Source: Owenia fusiformis (lineage: Eukaryota > Annelida > Polychaeta > Sabellida > Oweniidae). From it: 64,000 bases of DNA. Position 1 is the first letter of the stretch. The number at the start of each line of letters is the position of its first letter. This document shows, piece by piece, positions 37,701-52,700 of this stretch. Location: positions 41,021,394-41,085,393 of the forward strand of contig CAIIXF020000005.1 in NCBI GenBank assembly GCA_903813345.2, written 5' to 3'. The notes beneath the pieces were generated by a model, which had not been told where the DNA came from, made no database searches, and saw nothing but the letters and a program-made list of their open reading frames with translations. The position numbers were made by a program, and so were the translations under genes.

Positions 37701-40700
37701 AAATGAAAGGTATGACCACTCTGAGAATAGTCTTCGCTATCTCAAGTTCTTCATTACATTTCCTGTTATTCTCCCAATTACTGTATATGAAGACCTCTGT
37801 GTCTGGTGATGTTGTAGCTCAAACTCTTGAGATGATAAGACGAAGTGAAAAATACTTGGAGAATAATGACATGCTCTTGGCTTTTCCAAATTGGAATACA
37901 GTTATACTGTATGTACCTGGTTCGAAGTGAACACCCCAGCAAGACAAAGCATTTACACTATCATTACTGTCACTGAAATTAAAAAATAAGGCTTTAAAAG
38001 GCCCAGTAATGACCAAAAAGGCCCACTTTTTGGGGCCTTTTTTGGCCCAACATTTTTTTTGCCCTAATTTTTTTTCTGGGCCCATAACAAGGAATCAAAT
38101 AATAATGTGTTTTGAATTTGGGCCTTACCATTCTATTATATTGAACAAGTATTTAATACCTCGGACAAGTCTAAAGGTTTCAGATCTGACAAAAATGAAT
38201 GTCTTAATGAAGGCCAAAATCTTTACAACCAGAAAGGTTTGTCAGGAAACATTACTTTGGTAATTGTTAACCATTAATAGTTAAACATTATTCTAAACAA
38301 GAAATATTGCTTAAACGGAAAGGTATCCTTCATCAAAGAACTTCATTTATTTTCCAATTCAGCCCTTCATTACCAAAAGGTCTACGTTTTTATCACCTGA
38401 TGTGGGACAATGCTTAACAGCCATGTAATATCAGGGTTAGAATGAACCACAACAATGTGTAACTTATACCACTCTTATCTCTGTTACAAGAAACTTATCT
38501 CAAGTTATATAAGTAATAACTACAAATTACACGTCTATTCTAACCAAGTACCACAAGATAATGTTACAGTTGTTCAGCATTGCTGGAATGTAAATTCATT
38601 GAAATGTTCTATCTAATCTTAATTATTTGATTTAGGTATCAAATCATGTAACTAGCCCCCCAGGAAGTTTGATGGAATGAGATACCTACAACACATTAAA
38701 ATAATGTTTTTTTCAAATACAGTAAAACCTGTATATCCAAACACCTCTCTAATTCGAATACCTCTTAATGTGAACACTTCCCAGTTGTCTCCCATTGACT
38801 TACATGTTTATCAAACCTTGAAATATGAACACTTGCTTGTAGGAATACTTTTGGCTGTTCCCAGAGGCATTCAGATGAGAAAGGCATAACTGTACTGGTT
38901 ACTAAACCTAAGAAAACCTTTAGATACAGTTGAAAATAGATTCAGGCAGAAATAATGAACAATGACATATAGGCCTTGGATGAGAGCAGTAAATTTCAAC
39001 AATTCTTGGTTTCTAAGGTTTGTGTCTCAACAATTATCTTAAAATGGCATTGTGAGAGATCACAACCTTCTTTAAGTTCCTTTAGCAATTTTTTGCAAAA
39101 TAAAGAGATGTGCTGAAAAATTACTTAGGCATTCTACAAGAATTATTTAATTTGTCTAATATTTTGCGCTTTGCACAATATGTGATGTTTTGAACAATAA
39201 CACATATCTTGAACAATGGTACATAAAAGCGGATTCCATCGGCACGAAAGATTCAGCAAAATCAAATGTTGAACCGAGAATAGTTCCTCTGTCAGGTAAC
39301 GAAAAGGTTGTTTTTATTCTTGTATCTAAACACAAGATCTGGCATGGCAGTGTTTCTGCATTAAACAGCTTAACAAGACCACCTACTGTCTCAAAAACAC
39401 TAAGGGTGCATTGTCAATGCAGAAAATTGTTTTTACCCTTTTATTCCAAGATTTCTGCTTATTGATTAGACATGACACATTAGCCTGGATAAGCACATGT
39501 AATTTTGCAACTATTGATATGTTCAATTCAACCGGGGCATTGTCAGATTCTCAAGAGTAATCCAATAATCCCTTCCATGCTAAATTCCATAAAAAGTGTA
39601 CCCCTTATCAAAATATTCACATGTTAAAGTATATATCTTTGGGATTGAATATCTTAGAAATTATGTAAAACTCAATCATGAATTGCATATTATGTCAAAT
39701 ATGTTTCATTTCTTATTCAATGGGATTCGGTTGATATTAACAAGGTAGGATTCATAAAAAATGGAAACTATTTGTTAAACATTCATATATATTTTATAAA
39801 TGGGGTGACACACTCAAATCTGATACCCTCGAATCTGACACCCTTTGTTCATTCTGTGTATCATTGTTTCCTCTTATTGACATCAGCTTCACAATAAATA
39901 ATTCCCAAACCGTGATAGATGGTTATTTGGAAGGTAAGAGTTAAAACAAGGAAAGATGATATATCTGTTGATTTGCTGCACTCAAGGCAGAGTTGTAAAT
40001 TCCCTTTAGATAAACTCTCCCCCATTGATAGCACTTGTTCATGGGGTCTATGAAAATCCATACATATAAATCTAGTTATTGACTGAAAGTAAGGAGGAAA
40101 TGAAACGGAACATTTAGATAACCATGCGCTGAGTAATTTGGACAAGTAAGTCCCCTGTTATCAACAATATTGAATATTGGGTAATTTTGGCACTCATAGT
40201 TAAACTCATTCATTAATGTGCCAAAATAATCACTTTAAACTAAAATATATATGTAACCCTATATTTTCATGGTATAAGATACATTAACAAACAGCTTTAT
40301 CCAAAATAAGAAATGTGACACTGAGTGTTTTGGTCAACCCCTGAGTCTACATCATTCAGTATTTATTAAGCTACAAACTACAATGTTTGACAATATTCAA
40401 TAAGTTGAAAAAGACTACATCTTCAGCAGGTTCATCTCCCATTATCAAAGTTCACTCTTTACCATGGTAACCACTTAAATAATCAATTGATTTCTGGTTA
40501 CTAGGTAACACTCAACCACTACCTGGAGACAATACAATTTCATCTACTCATTTTCCTACTGACAACATGTCTAAATCAAACACAATCCTCATCTTGGAAT
40601 TATAGACTATCATAATCTTCAATGTAACCTAGGGACAATTCCACAGATAAATGCTGTAATGTAATCCAATGTGAAAATATTGAAATCTTTGGACTGATTA

Positions 40701-43700
40701 TGAAAAAACGAGGATTTTCGGTACATAACCCCATATACCACGGGATAGCTCCATATGTCCCCTTTCAAATCAAAACAAAAATTGCATAGAACACCCATTG
40801 AGAAAAAAAGATATGACTGCTTTTTCCGCCATCTATCCGAATTTTAAACAATTTTCAATAGATTTCAAACTCAAGACCACCGTCACAAAAAGTCAAATAT
40901 TTGAAGTGAACCGAATCATTTCGCCATACTTTTTGTAAAATTATATACACACGAGATAAACAAAATAAAATATAAAATCTGTACATTTTCACTGGTGATT
41001 GCACTGATAAATATTGATTTCAATCAACCATCATCCCGATTTTAAATTTAGATTTTTTGTCTTCTACCTTTTCACTAGCGCCATCTGTGGAGTTATCCCT
41101 AATAGTGCCATGGTTCGATGATTTTTGGTGAAAAATGATATTTTTATGAAAGAATGAAGTGTTTCAAGATGGTTTGTGCAGTTTAAGAATGATCTATAGA
41201 CAATTGGGCATTTTATGGGTACTAAACTAACCTTGGGGTGGTTCGAATTTAGGCCAAACTTTTTTCTTGAGAATTCAACATTTCTGCATTTAAATGGTTA
41301 CATTAACTCGGATCTATAGAATTGAGCTTCCAAAGAGTCGAGCAAACTTATTTATATTGATCAAAGTGTTTTATTGGCAAAAATCACTGGACCATGACAC
41401 ATTAATTAGGCCAATTTTTGGGCAAAATTAGCCAAAAGCTGACTAAATTAGTCAGTTTTCACTGGTTTTCTATTGTTTAACTTCTTCTTAAATCAAAATT
41501 ATAGATTAATTTTAGCTAATTAGATACCATTCGTGAAATTATTCCCAATTGTAGCCTTAAAAAATCAAATTCAGCCATTTATTTCGTTCAAATATGTTGA
41601 CATCTCTCGGAAAAATTAGGCTGAGAAATTCTGACATCTAAAAATGTTACAATACATCCTTTACCAAGCAAAATATGGCAAAAAATATTCAATATTTTAT
41701 ATGACAGTTTGCAGGCCTACAAACAATGACATTTCAGGCAACTTTCCGATGGTTAATGCCAAACAGTGCCTAATAATCGTCAATACCCGTAATTTTGAAG
41801 TCAAAAAAAGAAAAATGCTGATTCAGCATTATTTTTTAGTTTCTCCCGATCAGATCCTTATGGGCCATCGTCCAATAAACATTTCACGTCACATATCTCT
41901 TATTCTGAGTGGTTTTGAGCCAAATAATAGCAGTTTTAGTAATTTCTTATGTTGCTAATAGGGACAATTCCACAGATAAATGCTGTAATGTAATCCAATG
42001 TGAAAATATTGAAATCTTTGGACTGATTATGAAAAAACGAGGATTTTCGGTACATAACCCCATATACCACGGGATAGCTCCATATGTCCCCTTTCAAATC
42101 AAAACAAAAATTGCATAGAACACCCATTGAGAAAAAAAGATATGACTGCTTTTTCCGCCATCTATCCGAATTTTAAACAATTTTCAATAGATTTCAAACT
42201 CAAGACCACCGTCACAAAAAGTCAAATATTTGAAGTGAACCGAATCATTTCGCCATACTTTTTGTAAAATTATATACACACGAGATAAACAAAATAAAAT
42301 ATAAAATCTGTACATTTTCACTGGTGATTGCACTGATAAATATTGATTTCAATCAACCATCATCCCGATTTTAAATTTAGATTTTTTGTCTTCTACCTTT
42401 TCACTAGCGCCATCTGTGGAGTTATCCCCTATCAGATTTGAGAGTTTAATTGAAAAGGATTGTGGGAGAGAAATTATGTCTAAACATTTTCAAAAATGCA
42501 ATGGTTTATGGGTTCTTCTCTAGGCATTTTTCAAGTTGTAACAAAAAGTATCATGGGGATACCATCATTATTAATGAAGAGTATCTATCTAAATATGTAG
42601 ACTATCTTAGTTGAAAGTATATAATCAAAACCTTTGCCAGATCTGAAGTAAACACATTTATAAATGAACACTTCTTTTTAGTTTCACTTTTCGACATCCC
42701 ATTTACATCCATATTGTTAGTGGTTAGAGCTTCTAAATATGAATATCTCCCGTTGTTAATACAGTGAAACATGTCTCAGTAAACACCCCTTTCTAGTGAA
42801 CACCTGTCTCTAGTAGATACCCTTCCTAATCACATACTCTACTAACTGTACTAACTACACTCTCTGTAGTGAACACCTACCAACAATGAACATTTTATTC
42901 AGCAAAAATGTATAATACATACAGTTTTACTGTACTTACAGCCTGTCTAATCTTTACTCACTTTAGACAGGTTTACTTGTACTCACTTTAGACAGGTCTG
43001 CTTGTACTCACTTTAGACAGGTTTACTTGTACTCACTTTAGACAGGTTTACTTGTACTCACTTTAGACAGGTTTACTTGTACTCACTTTAGACAGGTTTA
43101 CTTGTACTCACTTTAGACAGGTTTCCCTATACTCACTTTAAACAGGTCTACTTGTACTCACTTTAGACAGGTTTCCCTATACTCACTTTAGACAGGTTTA
43201 CTTGTACTCACTTTAGACAGGTTTCCCTATACTCACTTTAAACAGGTTTACTTGTACTCACTTTAGACAGGTTTCCCTATACTCACTTTAAACAGGTCTA
43301 TTTGTACTCACTTTAGACAGGTTTCCCTATACTCACTTTAAACAGGTTTACCTGTACTCACTTTAGACAGGTTTACTTGTATTCAACAAAAACAAAGTAA
43401 TATGAAGATTCTCAAGAGCTATGCTATTGATTCACCTGTATTTAGGTTTGCATGGTATTCTCTTCATTATGAAGCCATGTGGGATAGTTGTTCACTAACC
43501 CACACTATCTTATCATACTGGGATACAGCTTGCTTTCTACACACAAACCAGCATCCCAATTACTGGCCAGAATATGTGCTTTACATCACCCATATCGTAC
43601 CTCACTCACATTTCTATTCCTGTCTTATAAACACAATGAATGCAATGCTTTTTGAGAACTAGAATAAAATAATATAAGAACTAGATATTTTAGCTGTAAA

Positions 43701-46700
43701 ATGGTTAGGCTGTCAGAATGTGTACACCTATTATATCTGACATTTTGACTGTTATAAATATCGTAATTCTGATAACTTCATAATATAACTGACTGTATTT
43801 TTCTACTTGGTCTTAAAATAGGCCTTTCAGACTTCATTTACATAATAGGCCCCATCCACCCTCTTCTATATTTTCAAAAAGGAGTTTTGACTCTATGAAT
43901 TTCCTAATCTGGCTCAGTCTTATATTCTAAAGAAAAGCAAAAAAGCAAAAAACACCAAAACTGTCTTATGGTCTCCCAACTAACTTAATCAGCATTAATT
44001 CACTCCAGATATTGGCATAGATAATGTAATAATTTGTCTCAATGTGCTGAGTCACTGTTTCTGTTGGATTCCAATAGATTTAACAAGTTCTGTTCATATT
44101 CGAGCCACACCTAATTACAGCCATGGGAAATGGGAATATCATAAAAATCAGGAACCAGAAGTCCAATAACCATCACACAGGATTTGACGTGTCAATCTTA
44201 AATATCATGCAATATTTTTCTCAAGCACCAAACCATTATTTACTGGATCAGGTCAGTATAGTCTTATCATCGATCATGTTTAAACCACTCAAATCTACAA
44301 CCATCCATCATGTGTTGCTGCTGTTGCAACATGGCTCCATATTTCCAACATGCAAGGTAGGGTGTCACAATGGCTGAGATTTTCATCCATAACTTTTATC
44401 ATAATCCTTTCAAAATACTATCCCCATACCATTCACAGATTTCCTAGCAATACCATTACTTTTGATACCCATCACAATGATCTGTATAACAAATTGCACC
44501 TCAGATGTAATGAAAGAACAAGTAGCTATATAATAGATGAGACATGGTCTGATCTGCAATTAATTTCAGTATGCTACAGGTATGCTCAAATACACAAAAT
44601 ATCTTTTCTCCATAGAAGTCTTGCATCAACCCAATGAGCCCCCCCCCCCAGCCCTATCAACTTCACCCCCACTACCATCAACTTTGCCCCAAAGGAGATA
44701 TGAGATGGATATATAGGCTGGGGAGAAATTAATAAGGTTTGATGTAAGACTACTAAAAGTTTGATTAATCACAGATTCTTAGCTTTCACCATGTTCTCTA
44801 AAGCTAGATGCGGTTGCTATGACAACCACCTACAGTAAACTTGGACCATTAATCCTAGATTACAGGTAACTGAATCTGACAGGGTCCATTCTGAGATAAA
44901 CTTTACCCTTTCTGCCTGGACATATTGGTATAGAGAACATATACCTTAAACTGTTTCTGGAAAAGTTTGATAGTAACTATCTTTCCCTTAATCACTCTCT
45001 ACTCAGTGCATCCCACAAACATTCCAGACATCTCAGGATTACCACAAAATATTTCTACTGATGTTGCACGAAACCCAAACAAATAAACTGTAAAGCCATC
45101 AAAAATGAGAAAATTATCATGCAATAATTATATATTGATAGATGGAAGAATTCTGGCAGTCTTGCACCCAAGGAGAAAATGGGGTACGGGGGCTTCATGC
45201 AAGACTAGAAATCAGAAAAATTGCAACTAAGAGAAAATGACTAGCACCTGTAAATGGTTGGTGAAACTATTCCAGATCTCTTCAGATCTGACTTCCTCCT
45301 GAAGCTCTTCAAAGTAATTGTGAATTAGGAAAACAGCCAAAGAAAACATCAGTAAGCTAGGCCATGATAATATTTCCATGGGTGCATTACGAGTCTGTTG
45401 AATGTTTGTATACAATTATGTGGCAATATATTTAGAAATGTTTCTGAGCTGTAAACTATAAGATATCTTGTATGTTTACCTTTGGTCTTTCTACATTACT
45501 TCCAGTAGACTGGAGGTTTGGATGTTACCTATCACAGGTAGATTGATTCTAAATATGGGGTAAAATTCAAATTTTATCAACTTTGCCTAAAAATATCAAG
45601 AACTGGACAGAATTGTTGATTTTCAGCCTTTTCCAAATCCTAACTCAGAATATGTAAGTTTGTAACTGGGCAAGATGCTGGAGCCATTTGTGGCAATTGT
45701 AGTAAAACCATTAGGTTAGAGACATAACGGTACTAAAAATATTGAAATCCTTATCACAGTTGGGTATTCTGATCATTACTTTTTGACAGGAATTAATGTC
45801 CCCCTGAGATTTATCTCCTTCTACTTCTAAAAATGGCTTTAAAATTCACAAAGCACTAATGCTTATTTCCTGTACCAATGTATCGACATCCATGTTCAAC
45901 AAGCAGAAGGAAAAAATTCAGAACACCTGCGAAGCATTGATTTCCTTCATTGGTTTATCTTGAGTGTACCTCAACTGGTTTCTTCGCTTGTATTCTGGTA
46001 TCTCAACATGTCAGTTCATTTGAAAACTCCTCCGGCTATTCTGAGTATTTTGACAAATACAAAGTGTGTCTTACTTTGAATTCTGTTGTCATGACAATGT
46101 ATCCTACCCTGAGACCTAAGAAAATACTTTTGAGTCATATTTTGACATAAAATGGGTGCATGAATTTAAATATTGTGAAAATGGTATCCTCCTATCCTAT
46201 TACCTTTTATCAAAATATCCTCTTGTGTTTTGAAAGAGATGCATTATTGAAGGAATCTCTGGTGTGATATTAGAGGGCTCATGTAGAATATCATGGCAGC
46301 CATGATTTCTATAGTGAAACATAAGCTAGATTCCATCTTAACAGTAAACCTGACAATGGTTTTCAGTGGCCAAATTGACTAAAGTATTAATTCTAGAGTT
46401 CTGTATTTATTTAGAGGTTCTGACAACATGGACACTTTGATACTCATCTTGATGTTTTGCTTGTGATTGCCATGGAAATGGTAGTATTATTATGTAAGAT
46501 AACACCAATCTTGAGAAAATGCAACTTGATCTATCATGATCAGTTTTCCAAACTCCCTACCTCGTATACCCTGGCTGGAAGTTGATGAGAGACAGAATGC
46601 AGGTATTGTACACTATGTTCAAGTTGAAAAGAGCTGTAGTTTATACCTTTCTGTGATGCCATGTTTTAGTAAAAATCATTATGAACTTTTCACCCTATTG

Positions 46701-49700
46701 CCATGTTAAAACCACCTTGTTCCCACAAGTATCACCACAACATACTTTGACCTAGTTTAATGAATATTTACAATAAGTGATCTATTAATCATTTCTTGGT
46801 CATGGAATATATATTTAGCTTCACCAGCTATTAAATTGAAACAGAAAAAACGATTTGATTTTCATTCAAATATTAAATACAAAGATTAAAACATTATTGC
46901 TTTGAGATCATGAGGAATAAAAGAAATATTTTCCCAAATCTCAGAACAAGATACAGATATACCAGATGAAGTGCTAACCCAACCATAAAACATCTTAATA
47001 TATTGATTTCCTACACAGTTTTCCACAAATCTTAACTTGAGAGGTTATCATTCACTTATTTACATATACCAATAATCAGACTTGGTCATATTTCCGATAG
47101 GCTGCATATTAGACTTAAACAATTTTGATACATCCTTTTTGTACCTAAACCACATATGATTTTCAAAGGTTCCTGATTTCTAAAGGCTCCCTTGTGTTTA
47201 TCTTTTGTCAATTAAATGCAGCAAATAGCAAATCATTTAATAACAATACTGATTGTTTCGATGAAGTAGCATAATTGTTTGACTTACAGTTTCTGAAGAT
47301 CCTTGAGAGCACTGAAGGCATCAGCTCTTATCATTGTAATGGCATTGTTACTCAAGTCCCTGCAAATACACAAAACAATGATGATTATACAAATGAAACA
47401 ACAGTGATTATAGAAGAAGAAAGAGAGTATAAACCAGAACTAGATAATGGCAATGCCAAGGTATATCAAATCGAATTGAACATATAATTAATATATCCAA
47501 ACAAATCTTGGTAGGTATGCAAAAACCTCAAATGTAATTACTGGACCAAACAAGTATGTGTATGATGGTGATGTGAACATGAATAACTCTGGCTGATTAT
47601 GATGTGCAGTGGTGAGCTATGGGCCAATCAAGCATGTAATTACCACAGGTGAGGTATAATATACTCCCTTACATACATGAACAGGCATTTTGATTTATCA
47701 AACCCAATCTTTATCTCATCTGTATATTCCAAGGGATAGTAAAGGCTAAGGATCCAACAAGGATGTCCAGGGAAACCTGTGTACATTGAACACCCAAAGA
47801 ACCTCAAAAATGTGTTCACTATAGCTAGGTGTTCACTACAGAGAGCTGATTTTATACAAAAGCCAGTGGTATATGCTGAGAAAGGGTGTTTATTAGACAT
47901 GGGTGTTCATGAGAGGGAGGAAGTGTTCACTACAACAGTTTAAATTGTACATATATTGCGATGGAATTATTAATGAACAGAAAACTATGAAAAGATTCAA
48001 AGAACACAATTTACAAAAAATTAGATTAGCTTTCATGTGAAAGTATACATGTACATTGTACATTATAGGAATATTTGATAACATATTATTGCTAAGTATA
48101 AAAGAAAAATATGAAAATCTTTTTAGAGCTTGGTTTCACCCTTTGTATGATTTCTGTCCAGGTAGCTGACATAATTATTATTTGCAACATGTTGTTACAA
48201 AACTCATGAAAGTAAAATCATAATTACACATATATATGTCTGGCACACTAAAACATAAATTCATTTTAAAATCTAAGCCCACTGGAGCAAAAAATCCCTT
48301 TTGGTTAAATGGGTATGGATTAATCAAACTGAAAGTGATATCACATTTTGATACAAGATGCACATGATGTGCACTAAGCCATTGTTTTTCCCACACTGCT
48401 TACCAGTTTAATGTCAGACCTTAGAAAGACACAATATGTTCATAGTCCCTACAAACAGACCTACCTACAGACCTAGGTAAATATATCATAGAGGGGAGAA
48501 ATATATAATAGAGGGTGGGGGGCAATGGCTTGAACACTGACCAGATCATATCACACCAGATCATCTTGTGATACAAACCAAGTTGAGGATTTGTGATCTA
48601 TGAAGTTAATCTGCACTGAGATAACCTTGTTAAGTCTTAAATCAAGCCCCTAAATGTGATGTCCCGCATCCATTCCCTCTAACTTGATTTGAAACAGACA
48701 GATAGTTGGTAGCCCAAGGACTTGATGCAACACTCTACCATATGTTAGAACTGTAGCTTGTATCATTGAACAGATGTTAGAGAACCATAAACATTCATGA
48801 CCAAATATACCAGTGTATATAGGGCAAAGAAAGGTAGAATTAGGATACATGATTGCAGTTTTGATTTTCAATAAAAGAATGAAAACTTCTGAACTTGGAA
48901 ATCTAAGATGAGATGGAATTCAGGATCAAAGCATAGAAAAAATGTTATCTGATTCCTCAATTACAATTTTTGAATTTTATATACAGATATATAGATTAGT
49001 ATAAAAATATTTTTATATCATCTGTCTGAGTTGTTCCCTTACTTTTATATAATTTCTATACCAAGATATAAACTAATGTCTTGTGAAGGTTTACATGGGT
49101 CGTTTGATTTTTGATTCTTAAAAGAGAGTTTCGTCAATTCATTGCTCTAGGCCTTGATACTCAGGGTAGTGGGTACTGGTGAATTCATACAGTATAGTGC
49201 ACAACAACAAGAAATGACACCCCCATTCTATTGCTTTATCATTTTTCTTGCAGCAGTACACTGTACTGTAAAAGCAGGGAGGTGCTTTACTGCTTCCTAG
49301 CAATTACTGGCTGGTAATCTGCCCTCCACATGCCCAGGGTGTTCACTTATCATGTAACCAGCTGTCTTCCACTTTATGCAAGATATTTCATAAAGCCACA
49401 TCGAAATTCTACATGTTTTTGAGATCTGGCAGGCTTTTAGAAATAATTGGATGACGTTTGCACAGTTGAGATATCAATTGTCAAAATATCTCAATAATTG
49501 CCTAAAAAAACATTTCCAAATATCAAATGTTGCTAAAATGTTATGGTTAAATATTCTTGAAAGCTGTCAGGGTTTCTATTTTCAGAAAGTGTCAATTAGA
49601 GCAGCTACCTACCCTGAGATGAACATGTCATTTACGCCTGATTTTTTATGATTTTCTTAAAAAGTGAATTTCAGGCCAAAATTGTGATTATTATTGGAAC

Positions 49701-52700
49701 CTCGATCACTCTTGGTAAAAGCATTCTAAGACAGACATTTCTCCCTATAAATGTAAAGACATACACATTTCCATCCTACTTTGGGTAGGACTACTTTCAT
49801 TATGGGTAAAATGGTACTAGATATAGTACTAGACTACTAGTATCTATGGCATGTGCTACAAAGCAGAATGGGGAATAGATATGGGCAGGAAACAGTTGGA
49901 TTTTTATTTCATGCCAAGGATTTATTGAACACCTAGGAAGTGATAAATAATGCTGATATTTACAGATTATCAGGGTACAGTTGTTCAAATTACAACTAAT
50001 TGTAGTGCTCAGATTAACAATTTTAATCAACTGGCCCCAAAACTGTCATATTTATCATTGAGAACATATTCCTGATAACTCAGACTTTCATCATTGGAAA
50101 TAAGTTCAAAATTGATAGTTTTTTAATAAGTGCTGGTAACTGTAGCACAGCATGCATGCTAATGAATGTAGAGTAAACTAATTTGCTAATATTGTTTCCC
50201 AAAAACATGACAGATCTGACAAAACATTTTGACAAATTACCTTGAATCATTTTTTCTCAGCTTCAAATATGTAAGTACTTTTCACCCATTTAAAAGTAAA
50301 AGTAACCTGAAAACCGTACATAAAGAAAGAAATTAGCATGATTATTCCATTTGAAGGTAAACTTAATGATCATGGACTGAATTCCACAAGATCAGTGATA
50401 TTTCAACTAGAATTTTGTAAAAATCAAAATACAGAAAAAATCTGTATGTCTGAACACCTCAATGTACCAGGCCTCGAAGATGGAGGAATTTTTGCCTATT
50501 ATGCAATTCTATGTTCTTGTTATGAATTATGCCAGACTGATTCAATTATGCTACCCTTATAGAATCACATAAAACTTGGGAAAACTCATGAAGTGAAGGT
50601 TGAAGGCAATTATGTTCTGCATTATGGAAAAGTTGGTTCCTAGGTCTCACATAAGTAATGATTCAGTTCCTAAGTGGCATCAGATGCTTCTAGATGAGAA
50701 TTTCTAGGGGTCGTCACAAGAGGGAGGGTCTCAGAAATGAAATATTGGAGAATCATTCCAATTTTTATAATTTCATGGGATCAAATTCCTGGGACCACCA
50801 ATCAAACTGAGTTGCCAAATTGATAATCTCAATCATAATATTCTGATAGCGAGTTCATCTACAAGACTTCTCATTAAAGAAACATTATAATCTGAATGCT
50901 GATTGCTGAAATGCACAGCTTGGCTTTCTAAGGTATTATGAGTGGAAACATGTGAGCCGTCATCATATTATATCAGAGTGTGAGTGTAGTGAACTTATAT
51001 GAGTGCAGGGTAGCCCATTTCTGAGATAAGAAGCAGTCATACATCCATGGCTACTACTAGATTTGAAAATTTTAACCAAGCCAATGTCAGAATAACAGCC
51101 AGAATGAAACATGCCATTTCTTTGACAAACTGTTACTATGTTACCTGGGTTTCCTTCTGGGATCATTAGTCAAAAATTCTGGGAATGAGAGATAGCCTCT
51201 AGGATGATATTGAACCCCTTGCAGCTGACAGAGCTTAGGGGTAGAAACTACAGAAATAGCTCCAGAGACAAATTATGATGCACCTTATGATAAATTAGTA
51301 CAACATGTGTGATATACCCTTTATTAGAGGGTATGGGAGGGTCAGTAGAGGGGGTACCAGAAGCATTTATCTCAAAAGGTACATCTTGACTGGTCTATGT
51401 TATGCAAAGTAAAGAAATGAAAACACATTTTTCATGAAGACAAAAACAATCTTTCAATTCTTACTTCACTCAATGACATTATCCATCAATTATTTTTGAC
51501 ATTAAGTTAGAGAGAATCCCTTTGCTATGGCCAAAGCAGTGATGAGTGAGTAGTGAGACAACCAAACCACAACCTCCATACCCTGACTTGATATAACACA
51601 ATGGTCAAGTTATATGTCCCCTATAACACATTCACACAATCGAAGATAACCAAATAGAACATTCATTACTCCATTTGAAATGATGCATATAAAAGCATAG
51701 TACTATGTATCACAAAATGGAAGAACAAATTGCAATTTCTGAAAAAAAAGTTTGAGCATCTTTGATTATTTCCAGGAAGGGAAATCTTTCTTTCTCTCCG
51801 ATGGTCAGTGTGTATAAAGATCACTTAGATGTTTTGACACAAATGATTTTCTTAAACAAATGCGGTGAAGAGGTTTCTAATTAATGGGTTAAAACTGGGA
51901 ACAGGTTCAGATGGAACCTCACCTGACTCTCCCTCATACATATATTCTCGTTCAACACATTTTAATAAAGAATGAAAATATTTGTGTTGAGTTTGCAACA
52001 TGTTTTGATATTATCTTAACATATTCAAGACTCAAAAAATATTCAATGAAATGGCTTATCATTAGGACGAGTTGTATTTTTTACTGTTACCTTCTTCCAT
52101 AGGTTTTAATACTTTTTAGGGGATTCCCTTTTGCTATTTATATTGTGCTTAGGGATATGTTCTATACAGCTTAGAAAAGAACATCCTAGTCATCATTGTA
52201 AAAAAAGAGTGTAAAAATAGTTATGGACTTGGAGGTATATATATCTGCATCAGTGAAGGAACTAGAGATCAGTCATGGGGTACCATTACCTTCTATAAAC
52301 ATTTAGGAGGCTAAATAACCATATGTGATACCTTGAGGATTACCATGGTAACTGACCCTCCATAAACATATCATAGCTCCCTTGAATTGCAGACAAACAC
52401 ACAAGAGATTCAATTCAATTTGAGAAAACTTTATTAAAGGTCAAGTCACAATAGCTACCAACAATTAAATTTTTTACATATTTCTCTATTTATTAATATC
52501 CCAGTTTATGCTGCTATCCAAATCCAAATCGCATGTCTATTTCAGAGTGTTCAGGCCACGAGTTATAATAATGAAATTTCAAAGATAATAGGTTCCACTA
52601 CAACAAAAAAGGTCACTAAGTTCAAGACGGATGAGGGGACAAAATTAAAAAGGGTTGAACCTGTTGATTGGATATAAATAAAGGACTGTCCTGACAACAC

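Larger units (their letters stand above)
33609..47287 (-). other. ADGRA intron 2 (13.7 kb)
   Basis: The largest intron. It holds a dispersed repeat copy (34160-34332), a 1,746-bp TIR element (34404-36149), a 37-kb minisatellite (37021-37127) and a GGCC palindrome (37990-38092). It also holds two identical MITEs (40632-41099, 41961-42428) and a 25-bp array (42945-43390). Stretches 36.2-37.0, 38.1-40.6 and 43.4-47.2 kb show no recognisable feature beyond weak repeat-like segments near 38,720 and 42,765. Confidence 0.8.

Noticed and set aside
41644-41958. 104-codon ORF between the twin MITEs
   Set aside because: No recognisable domain, AT-rich composition typical of chance ORFs; it ends just before the MITE.
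40632-42428. LTR retrotransposon with 468-bp LTRs
   Set aside because: The repeats lack TG...CA ends, have TIRs and TA flanks of their own, and the 861-bp interior has no gag/pol, primer-binding site or polypurine tract.
42945-43390. Possible CRISPR-like array (25-bp repeats)
   Set aside because: Head-to-tail units without spacers in an animal intron: an ordinary minisatellite. The same applies to 22095-22290 and 22694-22945.
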